This document shows, in pieces, positions 31,721 to 43,700 of a DNA stretch of 64,000 bases (position 1 is its first letter; every line of letters begins with the position of its first letter). The position numbers and the translations under genes were made by a program. Below the pieces are notes generated by a model. That model made no database searches. It saw only the letters and a list, made by a program, of their open reading frames with translations, and was not told where the DNA came from. Origin of the DNA: Eumeta japonica (lineage: Eukaryota; Arthropoda; Insecta; Lepidoptera; Psychidae); contig BGZK01000539.1 of the NCBI GenBank assembly GCA_005406025.1, forward strand, positions 248,001 to 312,000. The letters run 5' to 3'.

Positions 31721-33824
31721 TTGATATTGACCTAGGTAGCTTACTTGTATATCAAATTTATCATTTTTAGTTGTATCCTGTTATGTTTATCAACTTAGCG
31801 GTTCCCCGAAATGGCGACGCCTGGATCAACACATAGCATAAATAGTCTATACGTATCATTATTGTACTCCATAGAGACATTGTTTATGGAGGGGGATTTT
31901 TTATATCTTTCATTTAAGTTTTATTTCCTGCTTTTTAAACTTTAAGTATTACTAGTAGACACCCTACGATGGACAACTTTCCACAAGTTATAAGGGACTA
32001 CAATAGAAAAAGCTTGTCATGACATATTAGGTTTGGTAGAATAACAAATACTAAGAAGCAGGTTTTCGATACTTTGGTGTTGTATAAGTGTTGTACTTCA
32101 TCGTTCAAAAATATTTTAGTATTTCAAATATTTTACAAATCTGACTTGAAGTTTCCTATCAGTAATTAAACACAAACACTATTATCATATTTTGCCGTTG
32201 TTTTCTCTTAATTTAGCAGATTACACCATTCTTACTTATTGTATTCAGAACCCTACAGTATCTTACCAAATGGTAATCATATATCTTAATCCATCTTAAT
32301 CCACTTTCATAGTCCGTCTTCCTCATCGTACGCCACCATGCTTACTATATTTAAAGTGGAGACATTGAGGGACCAGAATCGGAATCTACTTAGAACAAGA
32401 GCGGGTTCGGAATCGAAAGCGGGATCGTCGAATCGCAGCTAAGAACACTCTTGATCAAGTCAACTTTCAGACAAAAATACTACAACGAAATCGGTTGCAT
32501 TGAAATTGGAAGCATTGTATCAGATTTATCAAGTCGAAAAATTAATGAAAAAGTCGTACGTGATTCCGATGTGCGTTTCGTGTTGAAAATTGATCCAATA
32601 TCAATATGTTTAAACCTAATAATTTGTTAGTAAGAAGATGGTTACCTCAAACTGATATTTTATGTGAGTGCTTAACTTATTCGCTTTGTATAAAAAGATA
32701 AGTACAGGATCCAGTTTGAGTATGTGAGTATGGCCATGCTATTCGCGTTTGTTAACATATTTGTATAAGATATCGTAAGTCAAATTGAAATATCGCTAGA
32801 GGCTCTGTGCTGATAAGACTAATAGTAAACGCAAACGGGCTGTTCTAGTCTTCGTAAGAATATATTAATTTATTTTAGAGCCTCATTCACTTTTAATAGC
32901 ACGAATAATAAAATTATGATATTTTATCGTGGGACCACCCCCCTATGATAAAATGTCAGAATTTTTTGAAACTTTTGTTAAGCATCGCAATTATGTTTTG
33001 GGCGTCCCGAATTGAACATCGGCACATTTTAAAAGGCTATTACTATACTTAGAGGCTGTTCCGTCATCTTCTTTTAAACTGATTATATGTTAAAAAAACA
33101 GTTTAAAGGAGATTGTGGAAGAAAGAGGCTCTCAGCAATGTAGATTTATGTCAATTCTTGAACTTTTATTTATTTATAATAACGTATATGAAAAGAAATT
33201 CAAAACAACAATAATAAAATAGTCTTTAAAAAATAAGTTACTGTATTTAATAAATAAAATAAAACTATAGTTTTGATTATATATTATTTTGAAAATTTTT
33301 ACTCTCTTTCCCTTTGTCAGCAAAAGTACCTCTCCTAACTTGTTTACATAACACGAATTCTGCCCATTTCAACCGCAGTCAGTATTCATTTATAACTTTG
33401 TTCATAAAACTAGTTACTCACAATTACGTACAACATTCCTAGTATCTAGTACTTGTTACGTGCTCACGATAAGAATTAATGTATACTTAACGTGTTCGTG
33501 TTACGGACAATAGAATAAACGGCGGTTTTGCAGGTCACTCGAACGCCGTCGCCTTCGGGAGCCACTCCGGTATGCTGAGCACCTTCAAGCCGGCTTGGCA
33601 GTGACCGTAAATCTTGATGAACCCAGTTTGAAGGATGAATTAAATACGGTCTTACAAACGGGGTTAATACCGTTTATTTTTTTCCGTTAAATATGCAATT
33701 AAAAAAAAAGTGGTGTGTGTCAGATCTGGACCTGCGACTGGAGTTTATTTCTTAAAAGGTTAAAATAATTATATATTCTTCAGGACACAAAATATATGAA
33801 AAAAATCTGTTATCAGTTGATACT

Positions 33825-35190
33825 GCAGGCCATTCCTGAAACTTTCCGCTATGATGTTTATCGATGTGTTTTTGACCTCCTTGATTTATGAAAATTGTCT
33901 ATGAGAATTTCAGCTGAAAAATTTGGAATACGGTCGATCCTTCAAGCCAACCCCGAATCTTTGTACTATTTTAGAGCTCAGAGTGTTAAAAATAATAGAA
34001 CAGTAAATTATCGAGCTCATCTTGCTCAAAAGATCGATTTTATTGCCTTTTCACGCTCTCTGAGCCCAAAAATATGGTTCTATTGCGCTTCTTATAATTC
34101 AAAAATTTATATGTATAAAAAAAACTGCTTCTTCTTAAATAGTTTAACTACAATATCTTCGGAACATACTGTATGATTTTAATCTACTTTATAGTATCTT
34201 ACGCAGTTTTTAAAATAGAAAAAGAGTACCAAACTTCTTTGAAAACATATATTTCTGAAAAAAATCTATTTTTAAATTTATCGTTAACCGTACCTCTCGA
34301 AGGAACCAAGCGATTTTGATGCAATTTGCAACAATCGACACTGTTTTTACAGAGAAAATCTAGTTATATTTTAGAATTTGTCGGTACAATAATATAAAAA
34401 AATATTCTGTATTTTTTAGGAAAAATTTTTCTACACGAAAATCTCTTGATCAAATAAACCGATTTTAATGAATTTAGCAACGATCAACGTTGAATTTATA
34501 GGAACATAACTGGATAGATCTTCGAATTTATCTGTAGAGCAATTTACAAAATATTATTAAAAAATAATTTACTCCAATGATATCTCTTGAAAAAGTCAAC
34601 TGATTTCTATGCAGTTTGCACAGCTGTTAACGCAGCTGCTTGGGGAAAAGAGCTGATTAGATAAAAGTTATTTCACAAAAACAGTTTCCTGAAAACTTTA
34701 ATTTTGAGATTCCTCAAAATCTACCAGGTGGAATTAGTTCAACGTTTTAGGAAGTTTAAGTTGAGTAGGCTTTTTTTCGAATGTCGCAAATTATGTTTCG
34801 ATCCGTTAATCAGTTCAAAAGTTATGAGAGGTTTACATACGCGCACACAGACATATCACGTACACTTATGCGCACACTTGCTCGCACTTGCGCACTTATG
34901 TGCACACACGCGTACTTACGCACACGCACGCGCGCGTTCTTATACACACACACACGCGCGCATACACGCACGCACAAACGCTTGTACGTACGCCCACACG
35001 CTTGTACGTACGCCCCTACGCATGCATGTAAGTAAGCACGCACGCACGCATGCACAGGCACATAGACATACACACACATGCAGACACACACACACACACA
35101 TACACACACACTCATACATATCACTCGAAAAATTGTTGAAATAGATTCTTAGGGCATATCAAGATCTGATAAAAACTCGATTTACGAATA
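33825..35190 (+). repeat. long dispersed repeat R4, copy 1, with internal units and CA/CG tract
   Basis: This aligns by eye with 42080-43190 along its length: CTGCAGGCCATTCCTGAAAC, AGATCGATTTTATTG, ACGCAGTTTTTAAAAT, AACCGTACCTCTCGAA, then further blocks and a CA-rich tract. Inside each copy a unit of roughly 130-150 nt (CGATTTTGATGCAATTTGC, CAACGATCGAC-like, TGTTTTT) recurs three times in diverged form. No target duplication was found. It occupies intron 3 of the UGT relic. Confidence 0.7.
34840..35113 (+). repeat. long (CA/CG) alternating purine-pyrimidine tract
   Basis: About 270 nt consist almost wholly of ACAC, GCGC and ACGC words. A shorter tract sits at the same relative position (about 43003-43080) in the other R4 copy. 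The 100-146-codon open frames here (repeats of H, T, R or V, C) come from the repeat. The alternating pattern is of the kind that can adopt Z-DNA. Confidence 0.85.
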
Positions 35191-36162
35191 TCGGGGTGAA
35201 AACAATAACGTTTCAATTTTCATAATGGAATGTTAAAAAGAAACATGAAATATTTTGGAATATATGTAATAGGGGGCTAATAAACGCATCTCCTATAATA
35301 TTGAAAGCATATATATGTTTTTATTTACATTGAATTGATAAAATAGACTACATAAAACATGTTACGTAATAAAACTTGGAACCTCCGAAACTTAATATTG
35401 GAAACTTCCTTGGCAACAAAATTTGAGGCCATATAGTTATGTAGCAAGCTTAACTTATCTGCGTTAAAAATAAAACATTTCTAAATCAGCAATTGAAGGG
35501 AAATACACACGTTCAATATAAGATGAGCAAATCTGTTATGTGAAGGGGTACCGTAACGAATAAATTCACGTTTTGTCAACGCTCGATTTCGCAAACCATC
35601 TAATTTGCGTACCGCGGGCCATATAAGAAAGTGGATTCTTGACATGCAAATTTTAAAAATGTGTAATATATTTATTTCATTTTGTATAATTCATCACTGA
35701 TCCCCCTTTTGATCGATTTCACATTCACAGCTATCGCAATTATGGAACGACAGGCCCACGTCTGCTACGAATATTGCAATTTATTGGGTGGTATATATAG
35801 CGAGACACGGAACCCTATTGCAACTGCGGCCAACCAGTGTTGGTGTTCCTTTATATCGAAAGCTCTTGATCGATGTGGAGGTGACATTGGGCCGTTTCTC
35901 ATTAGTATCATGTTATATGATTGGTAAAGATTGGTACAATATTTACATGCACGTAATACGTATTGAATAATCTGTAGTAAAATTAAACGCCGTAGCTATA
36001 TGGATCGATTGAGTGAAAGAAAAAAAAAATTAAAAAAAAATAATATTTTAATGAAAAATACAGTGGATTTTGATTACGTTACAACCTTTTGTAAAACCGT
36101 ACACTTTTAGTTTTGCTAAAAAGGACACCACGACTTTATAATAAATACATACAAACACAAAA

Positions 36163-39100
36163 TCATTCTTTCTTGTTCTTCTTTTTACTTTTACCTCTGA
36201 CGGGTGCTTTCGCCTCTTCAGATTTACTGCACCAGAACCGGAGCAGAGTTTTGAGTATCATTACGACTGACAATATTAAAAAAGTGAGGATAGCGTATAC
36301 GTCTAATTGTAAATACTGATATGCCGGCACATCGGCCGCCGCCGTTCTAAATGTGAAGTTCCTGTGCCTCGCTGTGAACTCCGTCCAGAATATAGCCGCA
36401 TCCATGGGCGGCGTGGGGCGGTCGTGCCAAGCCTTGGAGATGGACTTCACACGTTCACGGAACCTGAAATTTCGATGTTGACAGATCGGTATCGAGGAAT
36501 TTAAATTTTGTAGATAGCGCGAAGTTTCTTTAAGAACATTTCTAATGTAACACTGGCCGTCACCCGTCCGATTTGCTAGATATTATCGGATAAGCAAGCA
36601 AATAAAAAAAAAAAAGGTGAAAGGTGAATAGAATTTAAAAAATAAACAGCTTAAAATCATATGCAAGCGATTCAGCGTCGAATAGTCAAAGTGTAATGGC
36701 GATACGTTCAGTAGTTTTTAACCGATGCTATGACATATAAAAACGATTTCCATACGTAATATTTACCAATAAGTGTAGATAGAAAGACCAAACGTACAGA
36801 AAAATTTAAACCGTATGAAAATTAAAAATTTACACGTCTTCGATGATTCCGTGTGCAATTTTTAATATTTCCAAACCAATGTAAAAAAGTATAAATGTAC
36901 TTTAAAATCTTTATCCAACTGTGTTATTCCTTAATATTGATATATCCATTTTTTTCCTGACCATTACAAATATTGACCAACGTTATAAAGTTCATCGCAA
37001 ATTATTTAGCGGTAAATGTCATTTTAAGCAGTAGGAAGAAGTTAGTATAACATTTTTTTGTATACTCACTTCGGATCAAGAACTTTTTTTAATGCACCCA
37101 ATAAATTATCTTTAGTGAGATCTCTTATTTGTATTTGAACTCCCAAGCCGCACTCTTCGATAGAAGCCGCATTCGATGGTTGATCACCGATGACGGGCAT
37201 CGCTACCACGGGTACTCCATGATGTATGGCTTCCGTGGTGCCTAGCATTCCAGCGTGTGAGTAAAACGCCACAGTTTTTGGGTGACCTGCAAAAACGGAA
37301 TGATGTTTTAGACGATGATAACTATGGGTTTATATTATATAATATGTACTTAAAAAAAACGTAAGAAATGTACGTAATAAAGCTACTGACATCCATGTCG
37401 AATATAGAGTTGAAAAAGAATCACCAATACGTATATATTTGATTTTAATAGGTAACATATCTGGCTAATGATGATGATCGGTCTCTGTTAGGAGGATGAA
37501 AGGGTCATTTCGCATCTATACAAGATTACTGGAAGTTTGCATTGAATTTGACTACATTGGTATTCCATTGAAAAATTATTTAGAAAAGTACAAATGTTAA
37601 ATAACTAGATAAAAGCATTAAACTTTGATTATTACAGGACACGCCTAAGTGTTTAGTTTTGAAACGTTAAAACGTTAAAAAATTGGATTACAATTTCTAA
37701 TAGTGAGTTAAGACAGCCAGGGTTTTGTTATCTCACTGCAGAGGCGATACACTCTTTCCGTTTGTAATTTAAGGTCGAAGACATGGCCCTTGTGCCTTCC
37801 GCGTCAGAACAGGAAGGTCTAGGTTTCGGAGCTAGCGTTAACGATTATTGTCACGAATGCTTTAAAAATCTCAGGGATCAATGGTTTAACGGCTATCGAT
37901 TCTCGCAAGCAATCTGGTCATAATAATTATTCTGAAACTTTTACTTAATGCTAGTTATTGTTATAGTAGCCAGGTACATTACAGTAAGCACGCAGAAAAG
38001 CAGAAGGTTCACCAACATATGCTGAATGTTGCTGAACCTTCTGCTTTTGTGTGTTAATATTCACTACGGAACTGATTTACTATTTTTTAGTTGTTGGCAC
38101 TTCACTTGTAGACATACTGATGGCAAAAATTAAAATTGATTAGTCAACATTAGAATTCCGATATATCTACTACGACAAGTAGCCTCGGACATTCTACGAA
38201 TGCAAAAAAAAATATATATAAAAACGAGTCGTAAACATGTCCCTTTCTCCCTTTCTCCATAAACAAACAATATTTATTTCAATTTGGAACATTCTAATCA
38301 TTTATAATGCGATTATAATGTAAATAACGCGAAGGAGGAAGTCGTTTACATTTTAAAGATAAGATCGACCTGATTTTTTTTTGGGAAATTATTTGTATTT
38401 TAATCATTTGGTTTATGAGCGTGGTTAGCAAAAGTATTTAGCATTCATGTTTTTTTGAGTATTATTATTCATCATTGATAGTGGTAATACAAGACCGATG
38501 CGATATCAAAATAACTTAGCGATGACCTAAAATGGCTTATCTATGTGCCGTCATTTACGATAAGTAATTTCGCAGTCACGTCTGGTGATATTATTACGTC
38601 ACCCTATTGTTAAAAAAAGTGCTAAGTCAGTTAGGTGTACGCATTTTCCTTGCTTTGTAACGTACATAAATATCTTTTAGGGTGTTTAGAAATAACATAT
38701 ATTTATAAGAAAGTGTTGTTTATCTTTATGTTCTATATAATTATTTAGTTTCAAAAAGGTTAAGTTAATTATCGTTATGTGATACAACAACAAAAAGATA
38801 TAAACCCACAATACATTTAAATGATAACATTTATATTAAGTTAGATATAAGTTCTATTGTAATATTGGCGAACAAAAAGGCAAATTCAATGAGTTTTGAC
38901 TTTCTATGTATATTGTTTTATAGTGTAAATTTTTTCATAAAATAACTTTAATAAATGTAGCCATGATAATCGAGTAGATTGATTTTGATTATGACTTGGC
39001 ATGTCTAAAATTGGGACTACATTTTATTTAAGAATTGTTGAGTTTAAGTTTTTTGATGGAATATCTGAGGGAAACCGTTTCCACCCTTTACAAGTAGACT

Positions 39101-41377
39101 TTTACGGTGGGTTGCACGTAAAGTAAAAGCGTAATTCGTAAACGTAACCCGTAATATTTGACAGACCGTCCATACATTACCTATCAAATCTTACGCATTA
39201 CTTTCACCGTTAGATATAGTTAAGTTTATTTGATAACTTAGAAAATGTCTTCTTCTAAAACGATTTTCGCCTCAAACTTAGTCGTTATTATTGGGACAAA
39301 TTAAAAGACGTATTATATAAAATAATTGATAACATAAGTCTCCAATTTTTAAATTTTGAAATTTTCAATGGAAGGATTGAAATATTTCAAAAAGGGGGAC
39401 TACATTTTAGTATGGCTTCGCCTATGTTTCGGATCATCTGTAATGGTTTATTATGTTTCACACTGATCCCTAATATACTCGAACCGTTATCAGGAACAAT
39501 GTGACACTCACGAGATATGCTAACGAAATGAGACGGCAGTTTCTTTAATAATTGCGCAAGCAATATTTAAAGAGTTAATCAGAAAAATAATAGCATTATG
39601 CATTAGTGGAAAATGCGTTTACCCAATATATCGTTTTGCGGCAACCAATCAGATGCGTAGATGTTCTTGTATTTCGCGAGTTGTGCCTCATTTTCCCATT
39701 TCCATACAACCCTATGCGGTAGTTCCGCTACGGCGCCTATTATTGCTTCCAATTTGGCTTCTGTAATAGTAGAAGATTTCACGAGACTTCCGAAGCTAAT
39801 GTATATCACACCGTTTTCGGCTCCTTCCATGAATTTCAGCAAATCCTGAAAATAGTTTTTATACCAAGTGTCAAAACTTTCTGCAAGCTGAGTGATCTTA
39901 GACTAAATCGTTTTAATATGTAAGTTCCATATATTTTGATGAATAAATAGAAGAAATAAGAATCTATTTAAAAAAATTTGTGGTAGGATGTATAAGGTAC
40001 ATAAAAAGTCCAGTTAGGGGGCATTTTTCGTAAGGGCACATAAAAAGATTTTTAAAGTCATAAACATTGAACAATACATATAGGTAATCTATATGTTTAA
40101 ATTAATATGTCATATTAGGAGTGCATATTATTTTTGCCCATATTGTCATTACCTCTTCCTAACTATAAAATATGATAGTAACTTCGTGTTCTAACGTTAT
40201 ATTATGTATTATAATATGTATGCACGTATAATATAAATGAATTTGAAATAAAAACATTTTTATAACTATATACAAGGACATCGCGAACTTATTATTGTTG
40301 TGTCAAAACTGCTTGATAAAGTGTTAGGTATTCGTTTTTTACCGTCACAGTCAACGTCTAATGATTGTCATGAAATTTAAAAATGAAGAGAAGAAATACT
40401 CAATTACGTCTTTAAAATAAACAGCTTGAAAAGTAAAATTTAATGTAAACTGGTGGAAATTAATTACATAAATAAATCTCTATTCATAATACACACTCAA
40501 CTTAAGGTATATATCGATATAAATAAAATAAAATATTAATGAAATAATAAAAAAAATAACTTACACCTGTTAGTGGTTTCACTTTTGCGACATGAAATCC
40601 TCCAATTTCTTTGACGTTTGCTGGAAACAGTCTAGAACCGGTCAGCACGAAATTATGATATAACAATAAGAATTTCATATTCTCTCGCACTAATTCGTCC
40701 AGCGGCGGGATATCGTTAAAGTATTTCGCCAGCGTATTCTGATCGCTCCTCTGAGTAACGAACTGATAGAGGAGGTTGAAGTAGACATCGAACACGGTCC
40801 TTTCTATCCTCTGGTACAGGGTGGGCTTGGATCCACCCTCCAAGAAATGGTAAGGCACAAACGAAGGATTGTTCGGTATACCCAGCCGCTTGTACTGCCA
40901 TGGCATCAACACGTGCGAGGTCATTCCCACCACGGGGGCGTTCAACGCGTGCGCCAATCCGAAAGCGCAATCCGAATTGAAGTGTTCCGTGACCACGACG
41001 TCGAATTTCTCTTTGCTCTTCCACAGATTCTGTACTCCTCGGTTTTCCAACATTACCCTACAATTTTCCGCCCCGGTCGTGGTGAGGAACACTCCGACGC
41101 CCAATATCGTCAAGTAAGATCGGTCTAGAGGCAGATCGTTCTCGATGATCTTCGCGGCGCCGGCCAAGCTTATGTCGTGGTAGTTTTTAGGTGGTGTCTT
41201 TTCCGGAAAATACGAAATGACGGTGACGTCGTGACCCCTTTTCGCGAGCTCTCGCAAGTACGGTTGGAAAACGAAAAAATGGCTTTTACCTTGATACGGA
41301 AATATGCCGAGTATCCTTAGCCCTTCGCCGTGTACGGATATCAGGGCGAAAATGAGGAAATATTTAAAAAAACCCAT
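36163..41377 (-). CDS. UDP-glycosyltransferase UGT-2, complete, four exons
   Basis: Exons complement(40565..41377), (39623..39845), (37070..37286) and (36163..36463), phases 0, 1, 2, encode 517 aa. The start is ATG 41377; an in-frame GTG nine codons upstream opens the frame but is not a start. The leader MGFFKYFLIFALISVHGEG is a signal peptide. ILGIFPYQGKSHF carries catalytic His33 and EHFNSDCAF the partner Asp136. Exon 2 has GVIYISFGS. The exon 3 signature runs from FYSHAGM to GDQ, with Y where a hydrophobic aliphatic residue is usual. Exon 4 has AWHDRPTPPMDAAIFWTEF, a membrane helix and a lysine-rich tail ending KNKKE, which fits a KxKxx ER-retention signal. Introns are modest (0.6-2.3 kb). 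A sugar transfer role in detoxification or hormone/pigment metabolism is expected from the family; the substrate is unknown. Confidence 0.93.
37996..38048. repeat. 23-bp hairpin with one mismatch, 7-nt loop
   Basis: The arms at 37996-38018 (AAAAGCAGAAGGTTCACC plus AACAT) and 38026-38048 pair with a single mismatch. It lies in UGT-2 intron 2, and no target duplication was seen. Confidence 0.8.
39110..39220. repeat. short palindromic repeat R5, copy 1
   Basis: CGTAAACGTAACCCGTAATA, TTTGACAGACCGTCCATAC and ATCAAATCTTACGCATTAC resemble 55868-55960, where TTTGACAGA and TCTGTCAAA pair around a GCATGGAC core. It is probably a miniature element within UGT-2 intron 2. Confidence 0.5.
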
Positions 41378-41456
41378 TTGCACGGCTATCGCGTGGGCGC
41401 GCACGACTCCGTTGAACCGACTGTATGAGCGCGCGAGTCGAGCGCCGATGCGGAGG

Positions 41457-41465
41457 TGACTGTGC
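41457..41465 (+). promoter_or_regulatory. candidate CncC/Maf antioxidant-response core upstream of UGT-2
   Basis: TGACTGTGC fits the TGACnnnGC core bound by CncC-Maf, which drives many insect detoxification genes. It lies 80 nt upstream of the UGT-2 ATG in a GC-rich stretch. The motif is short and can occur by chance. Confidence 0.3.
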
Positions 41466-41513
41466 TACGAGACCGAGCGATCACTGTTATAGCATTTTCA
41501 CACGTCCCGGTCG

Positions 41514-41539
41514 CCGGTCAGCCAGCGCCGGCTGACCGG
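41514..41539. repeat. GC-rich hairpin upstream of UGT-2
   Basis: CCGGTCAGCC (41514-41523) pairs exactly with GGCTGACCGG (41530-41539) over a 6-nt loop. It lies in the GC-rich 5' flank, 137-162 nt before the ATG. It may be a palindromic regulatory site or a repeat end. Confidence 0.5.
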
Positions 41540-42079
41540 TTTTGTATTGAGCTCCCACACTTTTGCACTTCTCTATGCTGTAGCGCACTGCAATCGATAT
41601 AGGCACGGGTCGCGTATTATCGTAATTTAATTTTTGCACATCTTAAAACAGAATATTGACAGTTAATAATAATGTGGCCCCCGTACCGAAGATAGATAAA
41701 TAAAGCTAAAAATTTATTAAAATCAATCAACAGGAGCGAAATGAAAACATAGTTTATTCTATATTTTATTACCAGACGTAAAAGTTAGTGAGGAAATAAT
41801 TTTGAAGTATTTTAGGATTGCTATACTTTTTTATGTCCAGAAGCGCAACCCCTTGAAAAAAAAAATGTTTACAATAGCAGACTTTAAAGTAAAAGATTGT
41901 ATCGAGTATATTGAGATATTAAAAAAATTCGGTGATTAAGTTAAAGCAATTTTAAATATTCTGAGCATTTAAGATGCGTTTCCATTGCTATTTTTTGTAG
42001 ATGATTTTTTGTTGGAATATGAAAAATTATGTAACAATCTGTAATATTTGCAATTAATGAAAGTAAAAAGCTTAACCCT

Positions 42080-43190
42080 GCAGGCCATCCCTGAAACTTC
42101 TTACTATTTTGAAGGACAAAATTTTAAAAATGAAAGAGCAGTAAATTATTGAGCTCTCCATGATCAAAAGATCGATTTTATTGTTTTTTACAAGCTCTCC
42201 GAACTCAAAAATGTTTTATTACGTTTTGAGCTTTTTCAATTAAAAACTCTAAATGTACTAAAAATCGATTTTTTTTCTAGTTCTCAAAATATCTTTGGAA
42301 TACATTAACTGATTTTGATCTGTTTTAATGGTATCCGACGCAGTTTTTAAACAGAAAAAGATTACCGAGTACCTAACATCTTTGAAAAACAAAATTTTTT
42401 GGAAAAATCCTTTTTTCGAATTTTTATTAACCGTATCGTTCGAACTAACCAACCGATATTGATACAATTTACAACGGTCGACGCTGTTCTTTTAAGAAAA
42501 CAACTGGTTATATTTTAGAGCTTATCAGAAGAGCAATTTGAAAAATATTCTAAGAAAACACTTCTTGACAAATTTTTCTCTAACATTATCTCTTGAACAA
42601 ATTAACAGATTTTAATGAACTTAGCAACGATCGACAATGTTTTTCAAAGAGAACAACTAAATAGATATTAGAATCTTAGATACAGCGATTTACAAAATAT
42701 TGTAAAAAACTAAATTTAAAAAAATTTTCTTCAATAATATCTGGTACACAAATCACCCGATTTTTATATAGTTTGCAGCCGTCGATGCAACTGCTTTGGG
42801 AAAACAGATGATTGAGATTTTTGTATTGATCGGTTAAGTAGTTTGAAAGTTATTTCAAAAAAACAACTTTCTTAAAACTCTAGAGTTTTCTCAAAATTTA
42901 CAGAGCGAAACTAGTCGACGTTTAACGATGTTGATGTTGAGAGAACTCCTTTCGAAAATCGCCAATTACGTTTTGATCAGTTAATCCGTTCAAAATTATG
43001 AAAGGTTTACACACACACACCCATATACCCGCTCACGCGCACGCACGTACCCACACTGACACAGACACAGACACACAGCACGCAGGTGTACAGACATCAC
43101 TCGGTAAATTGTCGAAATATATTCATAGGACTCTAAAACATCAAGATCTGGTGAAAATCAAATTGAAATCAGTAACTTTCTAATTTTATG
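42080..43190 (+). repeat. long dispersed repeat R4, copy 2
   Basis: This matches 33825-35190 in order and orientation, with a shorter CA-rich tract at 43003-43080. It lies between UGT-2 and UGT-3. A more diverged block at 63400-64000 with GACCGATTTTTTTAAGG and CTCTCGATTAAGTTGACC words may be a third copy. Confidence 0.7.
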
Positions 43191-43539
43191 AAATTTTTCA
43201 ATTTTCGAAGCGGAAAGGAAAAAAAATTTGGTTGCCTGTAAAGTCGGTATACGGGCGAAAGTTTTACGTGACAACGACTTTGAATGGTAAAATCATTTTA
43301 ATGTGAATATTCATTCGTATAGTAGGAAGAAGGATGAAATAATAGTAACAATTTAAAACATTTATTTATACAAAGAATTATATTTAAAACATTAATTTAT
43401 ACAAAGAATCTCGCACTGAATTTCATATTAACAAAATTTTATTTTACCTTTACACATACATACGTATTTATATACAAATATACATACAATAACTTGCAAT
43501 ACATTTGCAAGCTATGCACTAATTCTCTAGTGCTGCGCG

Positions 43540-43700
43540 CGGCAGACCGATCATAGTTGAGTGGGAGAGAGACGCAAGGCATTCGGCGGGCTCTCTCTCG
43601 TTCGGTGACTCATCGTTACGTTACCGAGCGTTACACCTTTTCATAAGTGACTCCCAGCCGCAACCTAATTTAAGACGTTGTCACGTCAAAAACCGGCTTG
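43540..43700. repeat. GC-richer repeat fragment
   Basis: A stretch with GTGGGAGAGAGACGCAAGG, CGGTGACTCATCGTTACG and TTAAGACGTTGTCACGTC stands out from AT-rich surroundings. TTAAGACGTTGTCACGTCAA is a phrase I associate with lepidopteran repeats. No coding sequence was seen. 43700-44400 is AT-rich with nothing recognisable. Confidence 0.4.

Larger units (their letters stand above)
32471..35970 (+). pseudogene. decaying UDP-glycosyltransferase relic (exons 2-4)
   Basis: Three remnants line up with UGT-1 exons 2-4. Exon 2 (32471..32663) reads GSIVSDLSSRKINEKVV and RFVLKIDP, then changes frame to LLVRRWLPQTDIL. It is about 24 nt short and contains a frameshift. Exon 3 (33534..33662) reads HSNAVAFGSHSGMLST, then loses roughly 30 codons, including the PLFGDQ part of the signature, and resumes out of frame as GLAVTVNLDEPSLKDELN. 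Exon 4 (about 35731..35970) is open: QLWNDRPTSATNIAIYW, YIARHG, LQLRPTSVGVPLY, then a degraded membrane segment. Acceptors and donors still fall in phases 1 and 2. No exon 1 was found between 28962 and 32470. It is closest to UGT-1, and the lesions preclude a functional enzyme. Confidence 0.9.

Noticed and set aside
24876..32470. search for the missing exon 1 of the UGT relic
   Set aside because: No FP...SH-like or NSDC-like coding text was found on the plus strand here; exon 1 appears deleted.
34704..35144. 146-codon plus-strand frame and overlapping 84- and 100-codon frames
   Set aside because: They read through a CA/CG microsatellite, giving His/Thr/Arg or Val/Cys repeats with no domain.
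41378..41404. N-terminal extension of UGT-2 by nine codons from position 41404
   Set aside because: The codon there is GTG, which eukaryotic genes do not normally use. ATG 41377 begins a good signal peptide.
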